From contig JAETQO010000001.1 of the NCBI GenBank assembly GCA_021770655.1, forward strand, positions 79,519-143,518: 64,000 nucleotides of DNA. The letters are read 5' to 3'. Shown one piece after another: positions 16,821 through 25,647 of the stretch. The stretch's first letter is position 1, and every line of letters starts with the position of its first letter. Under the pieces are notes generated by a model. It did not search any database. It was not told the origin of the DNA and was given only the letters and a program-made list of their open reading frames with translations. The DNA is from Ruminococcus sp. GTDB taxonomy: Bacteria; Bacillota; Clostridia; Oscillospirales; Ruminococcaceae. The position numbers were made by a program, and so were the translations under genes.

Positions 16821-18827
16821 ATGGTAAGAAAATCCTGCTTTATAGGCTTTGCGTATTTTGCCGGACTTTTTTCCTGCACTATCGGCTGGGGGAGGAATAA
16901 TCTTGTTTTTGCTTTGGCGGCGGTATGCGTTTCTGCGGCGGCTTTTGTGGCTCTGAAAAAATACCGCAGATATATAATCGCCTGCACAGCCGCCTTTCTT
17001 GCGGCCGTCGCTGTAAATACGGCGTATACAAAACTCAGCTATGACAGGCTTTGCGCACTTGACGGAGAAACTGTTTCGGTCAAGGGCAGTATAACTGATT
17101 TCAGCTATATAGGTTCCGATACCTGCATTGTAACGGTAAAGGGAAAGGCGGACGGGATAAACGCAAAGCTGTCGTTTTTTGTAGCGGATATGGATTTTGA
17201 TTACTATGATAACATTACGGCAAAGGTTAAGGTAAAGAAAATATACGATACGATCAGTTTTCAGTCTGAAAGCTATAACAGACCGAAGGGCGTCTTTCTC
17301 AGCGGTACGGCTGTCGAAGTTGTTGAGCATGAGGATAATGACAGACTCTTTTTGCTAAGAGGCATAAAGCGTTACAGAGATCATCTTTTTGAGAAGATAA
17401 ACAAAATAATCGGCGGCGACGAGGGCGCATTTGCCGCGGCAATGCTCTGCGGCGATAAATCGGAAATGTCTTCTCAAACCAAAACTCTTATATACCGCAG
17501 CGGTATAGGTCATATCTTTTCTGTTTCCGGAACGCACGTTATAATAATCAGCAGTATGTTCGGTTGGATTCTGAAAAGGCTGTGCAAAAGGAAAAGTGTG
17601 ATATTTGCTGTTCAAATGACTGTAGTGTGGGCGTTTGCCGTGTTTGCGGGATTTTCCGTGCCGGTAGTTAGAGCGGCTGCAATGCTTACCGCAGTAAGCG
17701 CGGCGCCGCTGTTTTTCAGACGCCCCGATCCAGCCAGTTCGCTGGGACTTTGCGTTGTTGTTATGTTGACAGTTTCTCCTTATGCTGCGGCAGACTGTTC
17801 GTTTTTGCTGTCGTTCACAGCGGCTTTTGTAATAGGCGTGATTTGCCCGAAAGTATCGGGACTTGTCAAGCTCGGCGGCAAAGCTGGAGGAGCGGCAAAA
17901 GCGGTAGTAAACGCCGTTACGGTTTTGCTATGCACTATGCCTGTACAGCTGATGTTCTTTAATGAGATATCTATTATCGCGCCGCTGTCGAATATACTGC
18001 TAGTGCCGATCTGCACGACTGCGCTGGGGATAACTGTATTGACCGCAGTTACCGGTGGGGCAACTGTTATCGCATATCCTGTGTTGACAGCAGTGAAATA
18101 TCTCCTTAAAGCAGTGATACTTCTTGCGGATATTTTTGCAAAACTGCCTTTTGCTTACGTTGCAAGGGGAGTAAAACCCATGAGCCTCTTAATGCTTTTG
18201 ACCTGCCTTATTCCGGTATTTTTAGGGCTGAGAAAAAAGTCTGTAAAAATCGGCGGAGCTTTGACGGCTTGTGTACTGCTTTGCTGGAGCGCGGTGTACA
18301 ACTTTTCACTGCACCTGAACGGTCAAAACATAAAAATAATGGTCCTGCCTTACGGAAAGAATATGCAGGCTGTAATGTTCAGCGGCAGGAGCGGAGCAGT
18401 GTTTGACATCGGCTGTAAAGGCAAGCTGAATAAAGGCATGGAGCGGTTTATGGAATACGAGGGCATATCGGATCTGAAATGCGCCTTTATAAGCGATGAA
18501 CAGTATTATACTCTTGCTAAAAACGAAAAAGATATGACCATACTTCCCGATAACTATTACATAAACGGAATTGCCGATGAGGACGGCGTTTATTCGTTTA
18601 CAGACGGCGCTGTACTTGAATGGTCGGGCGTGCATATAAAAGCGCTTGAGGACGGCTATGAAATAAGTGCAGGAGACTGTAACGTGACTCTTGCAGGAGG
18701 CACTGTCTCGGTGAACGGAAAGAAATCGGATATGTCTGAGGAAGAATATCCGTTTGTAATAGATATTAAAAACGGTGAGATAAGGAGGACGAATTATGGC
18801 TTTGCTTACGGCTTCGGCACTTGGTAA
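16821..18827 (+). CDS. comEC: ComEC/Rec2 family DNA uptake channel with degenerate C-terminal domain
   Basis: 668-aa polytopic protein. N-terminal DUF4131-like region (about 1-165), then the competence channel domain containing GHIFSVSGTHVIIIS and FSVPVVRAAAML with many membrane helices (about 200-480). It is expected to carry single-stranded DNA into the cell. The C-terminal part (about 500-668) is where ComEC usually has a metallo-beta-lactamase domain; here the strand VFDIGCKG is recognisable but no HxHxDH motif exists (ISDEQYYTL in its place). The start at 16821 has GAAAGG 10 nt upstream; an earlier Met (16779) lies in the repeat. It overlaps holA by 32 bp, the usual gene order. Confidence 0.85.
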   Translation: MVRKSCFIGFAYFAGLFSCTIGWGRNNLVFALAAVCVSAAAFVALKKYRRYIIACTAAFLAAVAVNTAYTKLSYDRLCALDGETVSVKGSITDFSYIGSDTCIVTVKGKADGINAKLSFFVADMDFDYYDNITAKVKVKKIYDTISFQSESYNRPKGVFLSGTAVEVVEHEDNDRLFLLRGIKRYRDHLFEKINKIIGGDEGAFAAAMLCGDKSEMSSQTKTLIYRSGIGHIFSVSGTHVIIISSMFGWILKRLCKRKSVIFAVQMTVVWAFAVFAGFSVPVVRAAAMLTAVSAAPLFFRRPDPASSLGLCVVVMLTVSPYAAADCSFLLSFTAAFVIGVICPKVSGLVKLGGKAGGAAKAVVNAVTVLLCTMPVQLMFFNEISIIAPLSNILLVPICTTALGITVLTAVTGGATVIAYPVLTAVKYLLKAVILLADIFAKLPFAYVARGVKPMSLLMLLTCLIPVFLGLRKKSVKIGGALTACVLLCWSAVYNFSLHLNGQNIKIMVLPYGKNMQAVMFSGRSGAVFDIGCKGKLNKGMERFMEYEGISDLKCAFISDEQYYTLAKNEKDMTILPDNYYINGIADEDGVYSFTDGAVLEWSGVHIKALEDGYEISAGDCNVTLAGGTVSVNGKKSDMSEEEYPFVIDIKNGEIRRTNYGFAYGFGTW

Positions 18828-19854
18828 GAAAATCAAGGATAACGAGATCGACAGTCTGTATTATTTTTACGGACACGATACCGCGGCGCTTGAAAGCTTT
18901 ACAAAAAGGCTGATAAACAAGCTTTGTCCCGGCGACGCGCAGATGATGAATTTTCATAAGCTGGACGGCAAAAACCTTGATATACCGCGTCTTGCGGACG
19001 CTTGCCAGGCTTTGCCGTTTATGGCGGAGCGTGTTGTAGTTGCAATAAACGATCTTAATATGGATACAGTTTTAAAGGACGACGGCGACGATCTGAAAAA
19101 AATACTGGGTGACCTTGGCGAAGCCACTACGGTAATAATTTATGCCACAGGCGTTGATCTGTTCAAGAATAAGAAGTATCTTACCGATAAAAATAAGCGA
19201 TTTGCGGATTTTTGTGAAAAACACGGCACAGTCTGTGATTTTGCATATAAAAGAGCGTCGGACTTAGGAAAATCCATTGCGGCGTATCTGTCAAAAAGCG
19301 GCTGTCAGATCAGTAAAAACAACGCCGAGTATCTTGCAAATCTTTGCCTTTGTGATACGGCTTTTATACAGCAGGAGCTTGAAAAGCTTGCCGCTTATGC
19401 TCAGGGCAGGGAAGTCACCAGAGAGGATATAGATCTGCTTTGCATAAGAAGAATAGAGTCGGACGGATATTCTCTTGCGATAAATATTCTTCGCGGCAAT
19501 GCGGGAATGGTCTTTACAAGATTGCAGGAGCTTGATATGCAGAATTATGAAGCCTTTGAAATTCTGGGAATTATCGGGTTCTCTCTGACGGATATTTACA
19601 GAACCAAGCTTGCCCGTTCATCGGGGCTTGGCTATGCCGATGTTGCAAAGGATTTCAAGTATCCCAGAAACAGAGAGTTTGCCGTGAAAAACGCCTATTC
19701 AGAATGCGGAAACATTTCTGCCGAAAGAATAAGGCAAACGCTGGAAATACTTTCGCAGACTGATCTTCAGCTTAAAACCCGTTCACAGGGCAAGAGCGGA
19801 GATATGCTCACTCTGGAGCAGGGATTGGCGAGATCAATGGCGTTAAGGTGCTGA
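18796..19854 (+). CDS. holA: DNA polymerase III delta subunit
   Basis: 352-aa clamp-loader delta subunit, which opens the beta sliding clamp. Features: LYYFYGHDTAALESF near the N-terminus, the LPFMAERVVVAIND segment, and a C-terminal helical collar with SPGLLEIL-type EILSQTDLQLKT. AGGAGG is well placed before the ATG inside the end of comEC. The comEC-holA order is conserved in Firmicutes. Confidence 0.88.
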   Translation: MALLTASALGKKIKDNEIDSLYYFYGHDTAALESFTKRLINKLCPGDAQMMNFHKLDGKNLDIPRLADACQALPFMAERVVVAINDLNMDTVLKDDGDDLKKILGDLGEATTVIIYATGVDLFKNKKYLTDKNKRFADFCEKHGTVCDFAYKRASDLGKSIAAYLSKSGCQISKNNAEYLANLCLCDTAFIQQELEKLAAYAQGREVTREDIDLLCIRRIESDGYSLAINILRGNAGMVFTRLQELDMQNYEAFEILGIIGFSLTDIYRTKLARSSGLGYADVAKDFKYPRNREFAVKNAYSECGNISAERIRQTLEILSQTDLQLKTRSQGKSGDMLTLEQGLARSMALRC

Positions 19855-19899
19855 AAACCATGCCGAAATCGTATCACCGAAAGGAGCGTTCTTACTTAG

Positions 19900-20508
19900 A
19901 TGGAAAAGCTGAAAATTTCCCGGGCAATAATCGTTGAGGGAAAATATGATAAAATAAAGCTGTCATCGATTATCGACGGAGTGATAATCGTGACGAACGG
20001 TTTCGGTGTGTACAAGGACCCGGATACGGCGGCGCTGATAAGGTTCTATGCGGAGAAAAGCGGTATCATAATCCTTACCGATTCCGATTCCGCCGGCTTT
20101 CGTATAAGAGGGCATATAAAAAGCATCGTGCCGAAGGGCAATATAGTAAATGTGTATATCCCTGAGATATTCGGAAAGGAAAAGCGCAAGAGCGAGCCTT
20201 CAAAGGAAGGTATGCTGGGCGTAGAGGGAGTATCTGCGGATATTATCAGAGAGGCTTTTGAAAAAGCGGGAGTTATAGGCGAAAGGGTCCGTGACAGAGA
20301 AAAAATAACCAAAATGGACTTTTACGATCTGGGACTGAGCGGCGGAGAAAACAGCGCGTCGCTCAGAAAAAGACTTTCCGAAAGTTTGACTTTGCCCTCG
20401 CGGCTTACGACCGGCGCACTGCTTGAAACAGTAAACGCAATGTTTGACAGACAGGATTTTTTTGATTACTTAAAAACTTTGGATAATAAGGAGCAGGAAA
20501 TTGGTTAG
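19900..20508 (+). CDS. Toprim-domain protein related to RNase M5 (DUF4093)
   Basis: 202-aa protein. The N-terminal Toprim domain shows the catalytic Glu in AIIVEGKYDKIKL and the DxD pair in IIILTDSDSAGFRIRG, as in ribonuclease M5, the 5S rRNA maturase. The C-terminal part matches the DUF4093 type rather than classical RnmV, so 5S processing is possible but not established. GAAAGGAGC lies upstream. Its TAG overlaps the TTG start of the next gene by 8 bp. Confidence 0.75.
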   Translation: MEKLKISRAIIVEGKYDKIKLSSIIDGVIIVTNGFGVYKDPDTAALIRFYAEKSGIIILTDSDSAGFRIRGHIKSIVPKGNIVNVYIPEIFGKEKRKSEPSKEGMLGVEGVSADIIREAFEKAGVIGERVRDREKITKMDFYDLGLSGGENSASLRKRLSESLTLPSRLTTGALLETVNAMFDRQDFFDYLKTLDNKEQEIG

Positions 20509-21889
20509 TATAGAGTTTCTTTATTTCTTCCTCCCCGTGTTTATGGGGCTGTATGCGATCGCCGGTACACGGTTCAGGTCGGTGATATTTCTGCTGGGTA
20601 CGGTAGTTTTGACCTTGTGGCTATCCCCTTGGGGACTTGTTCCGATGACGGTCTGTTCGGTTTCGTCTTATGTTTTCGGACGGCTTATTGAAAGGTCTGC
20701 GGATAAGAAAAAGCTTAAAAAGCTTTGGCTCGTGTTGTCAGCGGTTATAAATGTTTCGGCATTCGTATTGTTTTTCCGCTCGAATTATTTGACTGCCGAT
20801 ATATTTCAGATATTTACGGGTGAAAGCGAGAATTTCAAGATCTTTGCCGTTTGGGGCACAGGAGTTTTCACCCTGCACGGTATCTCTTATTGTGCAGACA
20901 TCTGTAGAGGGGAGATAGACAGTGAGCACAGCTTCCTGTTAACGGCTCAATATATTTGCTTTTTTCCTTGTATGACCTGCGGTCCTCTGCTGAGATTCAG
21001 GGACGTAAGCGATACTCTGCACAAACCCCTGATTTCGTCGGCAAAGCTGGCCGAGGGCATAAAGCTTCTTCTGTTCGGTTATGTTGAAAAGCTTTTGCTG
21101 TCAAATTCAATGTATGAGCTGTGGGAGCATATCAACAGCGTAAATGTTAATTCTTTGTCTGCCGCCTGTGCGTGGCTCGGAATAATCGCTTTTTCATTCA
21201 GCTTTTATTACGAATACAGAGCTTTTTCCGATATTGCAAGAGGAATAGGACTTATGACGGGCTTTGAGCTTCCCGAAAACTTTGATCAGCCCTTTATGTC
21301 CGGCGGATTCAACGAGTTCATCAAGCGTTTCTGTACGACTTTGTATCGGTGGGTAAGGGATTACGTATATGTTCCGCTTTGCCGTGGAAAAAATGAAAAG
21401 CTGTCTTTATGGGCGATGTTCCTTTCTGTTTTTATCGCTTGTATGTGGTTCGGGTTCGGCAGGCGAACTCTTTTGTTTGCCGCTTTTATATGTTTTATGC
21501 TCGGTATGGAGTTTATTCTGAAAAGAGTTATTGTGGTTATTCCGAACATTTTAAGGTGCGCATTCATGAACATATTGTTTCTGCTGGGGCTGCCGTTGTT
21601 TGCTTTTCCCGATGCGGAAAAAGCGGCGGGATATATAATGTCAATGTTTGGTTCGGCAAAGTTCTCCGGAGATGTTCTGGTGATTTATGTTATAAAGACA
21701 AGCGCGGTCATGCTTTTGATCTGCGGGTTCTTTGCTACAAATATCGGCAGGTTTGTCAAGAAAAAAATCACTTCGGCAAACAGTAATATTGCCGTTGTTG
21801 TCGTTCCTTTGATAGAAATCGGTTTCTTGCTGTTATGTACTGCTTTTTTGGTCGGCGGCGGACGTCATCTTACCGGCTTTTTGTTTTAG
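20501..21889 (+). CDS. MBOAT family membrane protein lacking the catalytic histidine
   Basis: 462-aa polytopic protein of the AlgI/DltB MBOAT family, which normally moves acyl groups across the membrane to cell-surface polymers. Family landmarks are clear: FYYEYRAFSDIARGIGLMTGF, LPENFDQPFMS and LYRWVRDYVYVPL. However, both histidine positions are replaced: the usual RRWH is KRFC (Phe277-Cys278) and the usual WHG active site is WFG (Phe317). The codon TTC at 21449-21451 was checked. The start is TTG at 20501 with AAGGAG upstream, overlapping the Toprim gene. It is followed 12 bp later by its usual partner type, a DHHW protein, which is also altered. It may be a pseudoenzyme. Confidence 0.85.
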   Translation: MVSIEFLYFFLPVFMGLYAIAGTRFRSVIFLLGTVVLTLWLSPWGLVPMTVCSVSSYVFGRLIERSADKKKLKKLWLVLSAVINVSAFVLFFRSNYLTADIFQIFTGESENFKIFAVWGTGVFTLHGISYCADICRGEIDSEHSFLLTAQYICFFPCMTCGPLLRFRDVSDTLHKPLISSAKLAEGIKLLLFGYVEKLLLSNSMYELWEHINSVNVNSLSAACAWLGIIAFSFSFYYEYRAFSDIARGIGLMTGFELPENFDQPFMSGGFNEFIKRFCTTLYRWVRDYVYVPLCRGKNEKLSLWAMFLSVFIACMWFGFGRRTLLFAAFICFMLGMEFILKRVIVVIPNILRCAFMNILFLLGLPLFAFPDAEKAAGYIMSMFGSAKFSGDVLVIYVIKTSAVMLLICGFFATNIGRFVKKKITSANSNIAVVVVPLIEIGFLLLCTAFLVGGGRHLTGFLF

Positions 21890-21901
21890 GAGGTGCGGCA
21901 A

Positions 21902-22999
21902 ATGAAAAAAATAGCAGATTGCTTGACTGTTGCGGCTTTTTTCATAATCATAGTCATGTTTGCGGCCCGTACTTTGCTTTTCGGGAAAACAGCTGCGGCA
22001 AATGAAACGGAAAATATGAATATCAGACAAAAGACGGAAACCTATGTGGACGGTAATTTTCCGTTAAGTGCAAACTGGAAGTCGCTGAGAACGACCATGC
22101 TGGTAATGACGGGAAAAAACGAGTTTGACAACGTGTATATCCTGCAAAAACGGCTTGTCGATACAAGCTGTGATTATGATAAGGAGAAGTTTTTGGAAAG
22201 CGTTGAGGATATTAACAAATTTGCGGCAGGAACATCTGCGCAGACATACGTAATGCTCGTTCCCACAGCGGCCGGGATATATTCCTCGCAGCTGCCCGCA
22301 TACGCTCAGGACATTGACCAGAGAGAGCTTATCGACCGTATATATTATGCGCTGAATAAAGACATAAGCACTATAGATACTTTTTATCCGCTCTATTCCG
22401 CAAGGAGCAATTATATATACTATCGCACGGATAAAAAGTGGACTTCGTTCGGAGCGTATTACGCTTATGCAGAGGGTATAAAGCAAATGGGCTTTGAGCC
22501 TGTGGCTCTGTCAAATTACGACCAGGAATACGCATCAGATTCATTTTACGGAAACCTCTATTCCAAGCTTTGCTACAGCCGTATACCTGCCGACAGAGTT
22601 AATATATTCCGTTCCAAATATCAAAGTACGGTGGAGTCGGTAGAACTTTACAGCGGCGAACAGATGTTGACTGCAAAATCCGTATATTTCCGTTCGGCTT
22701 TGAAAACTTCAGATAAGAGCAATATCTTTTTGCAGGGCGACAATTTCACAAAAGCAACGGTAAAAACTACTCTTGAAGACGGTCCTAAACTGTTGCTTGT
22801 AAAGGGGAGCTACGCCAATACTTTCGTACCCTTTCTTACGCCGCACTACAGTGAGATAACTCTTGTAGATCCCGATAAGCTCGAAGAAGAGGGGAAAACT
22901 CTTTCCGATACAGTTAATCCCGACGATTACGATCAGGTGCTTTTTCTTTACGACTGTGATGAATTTTTGGAAACGAATAATTTTGATCTGCTGAAATAA
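21902..22999 (+). CDS. DHHW family protein with altered signature (DKKW)
   Basis: 365-aa protein with an N-terminal membrane anchor (about 5-27) and an extracytoplasmic domain of the DHHW family (PF14286, SGNH/AlgX-like). Such proteins are usually encoded beside MBOAT acyltransferases and pass acetyl groups to a surface glycan. The signature segment reads YYRTDKKWTSFGAYYAY: Asp177-Lys-Lys-Trp180 instead of DHHW. TAGGAGG sits 8 nt before the ATG at 21902; a GTG three codons earlier is less well placed. The intact frame of both proteins argues against simple decay. Confidence 0.82.
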   Translation: MKKIADCLTVAAFFIIIVMFAARTLLFGKTAAANETENMNIRQKTETYVDGNFPLSANWKSLRTTMLVMTGKNEFDNVYILQKRLVDTSCDYDKEKFLESVEDINKFAAGTSAQTYVMLVPTAAGIYSSQLPAYAQDIDQRELIDRIYYALNKDISTIDTFYPLYSARSNYIYYRTDKKWTSFGAYYAYAEGIKQMGFEPVALSNYDQEYASDSFYGNLYSKLCYSRIPADRVNIFRSKYQSTVESVELYSGEQMLTAKSVYFRSALKTSDKSNIFLQGDNFTKATVKTTLEDGPKLLLVKGSYANTFVPFLTPHYSEITLVDPDKLEEEGKTLSDTVNPDDYDQVLFLYDCDEFLETNNFDLLK

Positions 23000-23021
23000 G
23001 CAGGGAAATAAGTATTCGCTC

Positions 23022-23050
23022 TTGAAAAGTGTAAGGTAATGTGTTATAAT
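23022..23050 (+). promoter_or_regulatory. Promoter of pyrB
   Basis: TTGAAA (23022-23027), 17-bp spacer, TATAAT (23045-23050). The 100-nt leader has a small stem CGTATT/AATACG (23073-23093) with a T-rich loop. I see no PyrR-binding motif that I can defend. Confidence 0.75.
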
Positions 23051-23152
23051 TATTCTCGGCACATTGAGAAATCGTATTCTGTTTTTTAATACGGTTTCCG
23101 AATTAATGATAAAAGGCTTATGACTGTAAAAATTTTTGAAAGGGTGCATAAT

Positions 23153-24241
23153 ATGGGCAATCAAAACAGCAGATTAAATCTTATCGATCTTAACGATTAT
23201 CCGGTTTCTTGGTGGCTGAAGCTTTTGGAGCTGGGACATAGGATCGTTTCGGATCCTTCGGAATACAGCGAGGCATGTAAAGGCAAAATAATGGGAACGC
23301 TTTTCTATGAGCCTTCAACGAGAACACAGATGTCCTTTCAGACAGCAATGCTCAGGCTTGGCGGAACGATAATCGGCTTTGACAATCCTGCTACTTCATC
23401 GGTCGCAAAGGGTGAAAATATCAAGGATACTACTAAGATCGTTTCAGGCTATGCCGATATAATGGTTATGAGGCACCCTGTTGCCGGTTCAGTGAAAGCC
23501 GCCGCACTTACTGCCGATTGCCCGGTGATAAACGCAGGCGACGGCGGACATCTTCATCCGACGCAGACGCTTACCGATCTGCTTACCCTGAAAGAAGAAA
23601 AAGGAACGCTTGAGGGTTTGACTATCGGCTTTTGCGGCGATCTGAAAAACGGCAGGACCGTCCATTCGCTCATTAAGGCAATGTCTTGCTTTCCGGATAA
23701 TAAATTCGTGCTTATCTCCACGCCTGAGCTTGCGCTGCCCGTATATATAAAGGATGTGCTTTCAGCAAGCGGTCTAGAGTATAAGGAGGTAACAGATCTT
23801 GAAAAGGTCATCGGTGAGCTTGACGTGCTTTATATGACAAGGATACAGAGAGAGCGTTTCGCTTCAGACGAGGAATATGAGGCTCAGAGCGGAAACTACA
23901 TACTTGACGCAAAAAAGCTTGCCAAATCAAAGCTTGATCTTATAGTGCTTCACCCTCTGCCAAGAGTTGACGAGATCGCTGTTGAGGTCGATGACGACAG
24001 CAGAGCGCTTTACTTTAAGCAGGCAAAGTACGGAATGTATATAAGAATGGCGCTCATTCTCACGATAATAAACGGCTGGGGAACTCCTTTGCCTGTAATG
24101 AAAGGAAAGATCCACCAGCATATCGAATGTTCAAATCCGAAATGTATAACGCATCAGGAACGCTATCTGCCGCATTGGTTCAGGGGAGAAGGAACTACTC
24201 TGGTATGTGAATACTGCGACGAAAGAACTCTGGTGGAGTAA
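23153..24241 (+). CDS. pyrB: Aspartate carbamoyltransferase with C-terminal PyrI-like zinc tail
   Basis: 362 aa, about 50 longer than a plain catalytic chain. It catalyses carbamoyl phosphate plus aspartate to carbamoylaspartate, the committed step of pyrimidine synthesis. Active-site motifs: FYEPSTRTQMSF, MRHPVAGS and LHPLPRVDEI. The extra tail carries C326-x4-C331-x20-C352-x2-C355 with IECSNPKCITH and LVCEYCDER, matching the zinc domain of the regulatory subunit PyrI. The allosteric nucleotide-binding half of PyrI is absent. AAAGGG precedes the ATG at 23153; an upstream ATG (23120) has no good ribosome site. Confidence 0.93.
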   Translation: MGNQNSRLNLIDLNDYPVSWWLKLLELGHRIVSDPSEYSEACKGKIMGTLFYEPSTRTQMSFQTAMLRLGGTIIGFDNPATSSVAKGENIKDTTKIVSGYADIMVMRHPVAGSVKAAALTADCPVINAGDGGHLHPTQTLTDLLTLKEEKGTLEGLTIGFCGDLKNGRTVHSLIKAMSCFPDNKFVLISTPELALPVYIKDVLSASGLEYKEVTDLEKVIGELDVLYMTRIQRERFASDEEYEAQSGNYILDAKKLAKSKLDLIVLHPLPRVDEIAVEVDDDSRALYFKQAKYGMYIRMALILTIINGWGTPLPVMKGKIHQHIECSNPKCITHQERYLPHWFRGEGTTLVCEYCDERTLVE

Positions 24242-24257
24242 GTATGTAAAACATATG

Positions 24258-24297
24258 GGGTCATAAAAACAGGTCGATCTGTTTTTATGACCCTCTT
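24258..24297 (+). terminator. Terminator after pyrB
   Basis: Perfect 15-bp stem, GGGTCATAAAAACAG (24258-24272) with CTGTTTTTATGACCC (24279-24293), then TCTTT. Confidence 0.88.
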
Positions 24298-24394
24298 TCG
24301 TTAAAATGCTGTGCAAAGTGTTGTTTGTGATTGCGCCTGAATGCGGAAATGTATACAATATGACTAAATTTTATCCTGCGTTTCTTTAATCGGG

Positions 24395-24423
24395 TTGAAA
24401 TGACAGGCTTGATATGATATAAT
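24395..24423 (+). promoter_or_regulatory. Promoter of the amidase gene
   Basis: TTGAAA (24395-24400), 17-bp spacer, TATAAT (24418-24423), about 35 bp before the ATG. Confidence 0.75.
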
Positions 24424-24458
24424 AAATTGATGTAATAAAAAAACAGGAGCTTTGATTG

Positions 24459-25481
24459 ATGAACACAATTTCAGATGAAGAGTTTGAACGCATATACGGC
24501 CGCAAACCGGTAAGACGAGTTGTAAGAAAGAAAAAAATTTATTGGAACAGGATCATCATTGCGCTGATAATTTTTGCGGCAGTCATTTTCGGTATCGTTC
24601 AGCTTATAGGTATCGTAGTTTCAAAAATCAAAGGGGATAACACAGAAAAAACAAATACAACGTTGAAAAATACGGTATCTTCACAGGCTGTCAAGGACAG
24701 TTCCTCAGAATTCGAGGAAGTCGTTGCTCCAAAACCGCCGGCATATTCCGATATGGATTTTACCGTGTGTATAGACGCAGGTCACGGCGATTTCGACGGC
24801 GGCACGACCGATGCGTCGGGTATGCGGTATGAAAAGGACGATAACCTTAAAATCGCTCTTGAAGTACAGAAATATCTGGAGTCTTTCGGAGTGAACGTAG
24901 TGATGATAAGGGAGGACGATTCATTCCTTGAGCTTGGTGAAAGATGCGAGATTGCCAACAACTCCAAGGCGGATATGTTTGTTTCTTTGCATAGGAACAG
25001 CTACGACGGAGACATTTCGGGCGTAGAGGTATGGGTAAATAACGCTGAACCACAGTATGATACAAAGCTTGCGGAAAATATTCTCGGAAAGCTTGACGAG
25101 GTTGGAATATCCGATGACAGAGGTGTTCAGTACGGTTATGTGGGAAATCCATACATAAATTATTATGTTAATGTTGATACGGTCATGCCGAGCTGTCTTG
25201 TGGAGCTTGGATTTATTACCGAGGAAATCGACAACAAGCTTTTTGACCTGCACCTTACCGAATACGGTGAAGCTATTGCCGAGGGCATTGTTCAGACGGC
25301 GATGGACATTGGTCTTGTGGACGAAAGCGGAAAGCGGCTAATGTCCGAAGAGCTTATCTCTCCCGAAAAGCCTGTTAATCGCGATGATTCGTCTTCTTCT
25401 GCCGATAATCTCACGGAACCTGCCGTTACCGATCCGTCTAACGATGTGTATAACACGCAGGAAAACGAGTGGTACGGCTGA
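24459..25481 (+). CDS. N-acetylmuramoyl-L-alanine amidase, membrane anchored
   Basis: 340-aa zinc amidase (Amidase_3) that cuts the lactyl-peptide bond of peptidoglycan. A basic N-terminus and a transmembrane helix (about 31-56) anchor it outside the membrane, followed by a flexible linker. The catalytic domain (about 100-290) has the zinc and catalytic residues H109 (DAGHG), E125, H178 (SLHRN) and E249 (LVELGF). The C-terminal about 50 residues are Ser/Asn/Pro rich. ATG 24459 follows ACAGGAGC; an adjacent TTG one codon earlier is less likely. Single-gene unit. Confidence 0.92.
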   Translation: MNTISDEEFERIYGRKPVRRVVRKKKIYWNRIIIALIIFAAVIFGIVQLIGIVVSKIKGDNTEKTNTTLKNTVSSQAVKDSSSEFEEVVAPKPPAYSDMDFTVCIDAGHGDFDGGTTDASGMRYEKDDNLKIALEVQKYLESFGVNVVMIREDDSFLELGERCEIANNSKADMFVSLHRNSYDGDISGVEVWVNNAEPQYDTKLAENILGKLDEVGISDDRGVQYGYVGNPYINYYVNVDTVMPSCLVELGFITEEIDNKLFDLHLTEYGEAIAEGIVQTAMDIGLVDESGKRLMSEELISPEKPVNRDDSSSSADNLTEPAVTDPSNDVYNTQENEWYG

Positions 25482-25538
25482 TTGTCGGAATTTCAGGACA
25501 GCAACGACACAATAGATAAGGGCTGTATAAAAAACTAA

Positions 25539-25571
25539 CGGCGTCTGTCAAGCTGTACAGACGCCGCTTTT
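25539..25571 (+). terminator. Terminator after the amidase gene
   Basis: CGGCGTCTGT (25539-25548) pairs perfectly with ACAGACGCCG (25557-25566), followed by CTTTTT. Confidence 0.9.
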
Positions 25572-25589
25572 TGTTTGCTTTCGTGCAAA

Positions 25590-25647
25590 TTATAACACCG
25601 CACAAAATTGCCGGACGGCTTTGCGTGGTGCTGAATTTGTGTTATAA
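25590..25647. repeat. 58-bp hairpin repeat related to the MITE family
   Basis: Ends TTATAACAC/GTGTTATAA are perfect inverted repeats; the interior has ACCGCACAAAATTGCCGG and CGGCTTTGCGTGGTG, echoing the 179-bp element. Its right end contains the TAA stop of the minus-strand gene at 25642. Confidence 0.5.

Noticed and set aside
23051..23152. PyrR-type or other pyrimidine riboregulator in the pyrB leader
   Set aside because: Only a small hairpin with a T-rich loop is visible; no terminator/antiterminator pair or recognisable binding motif.
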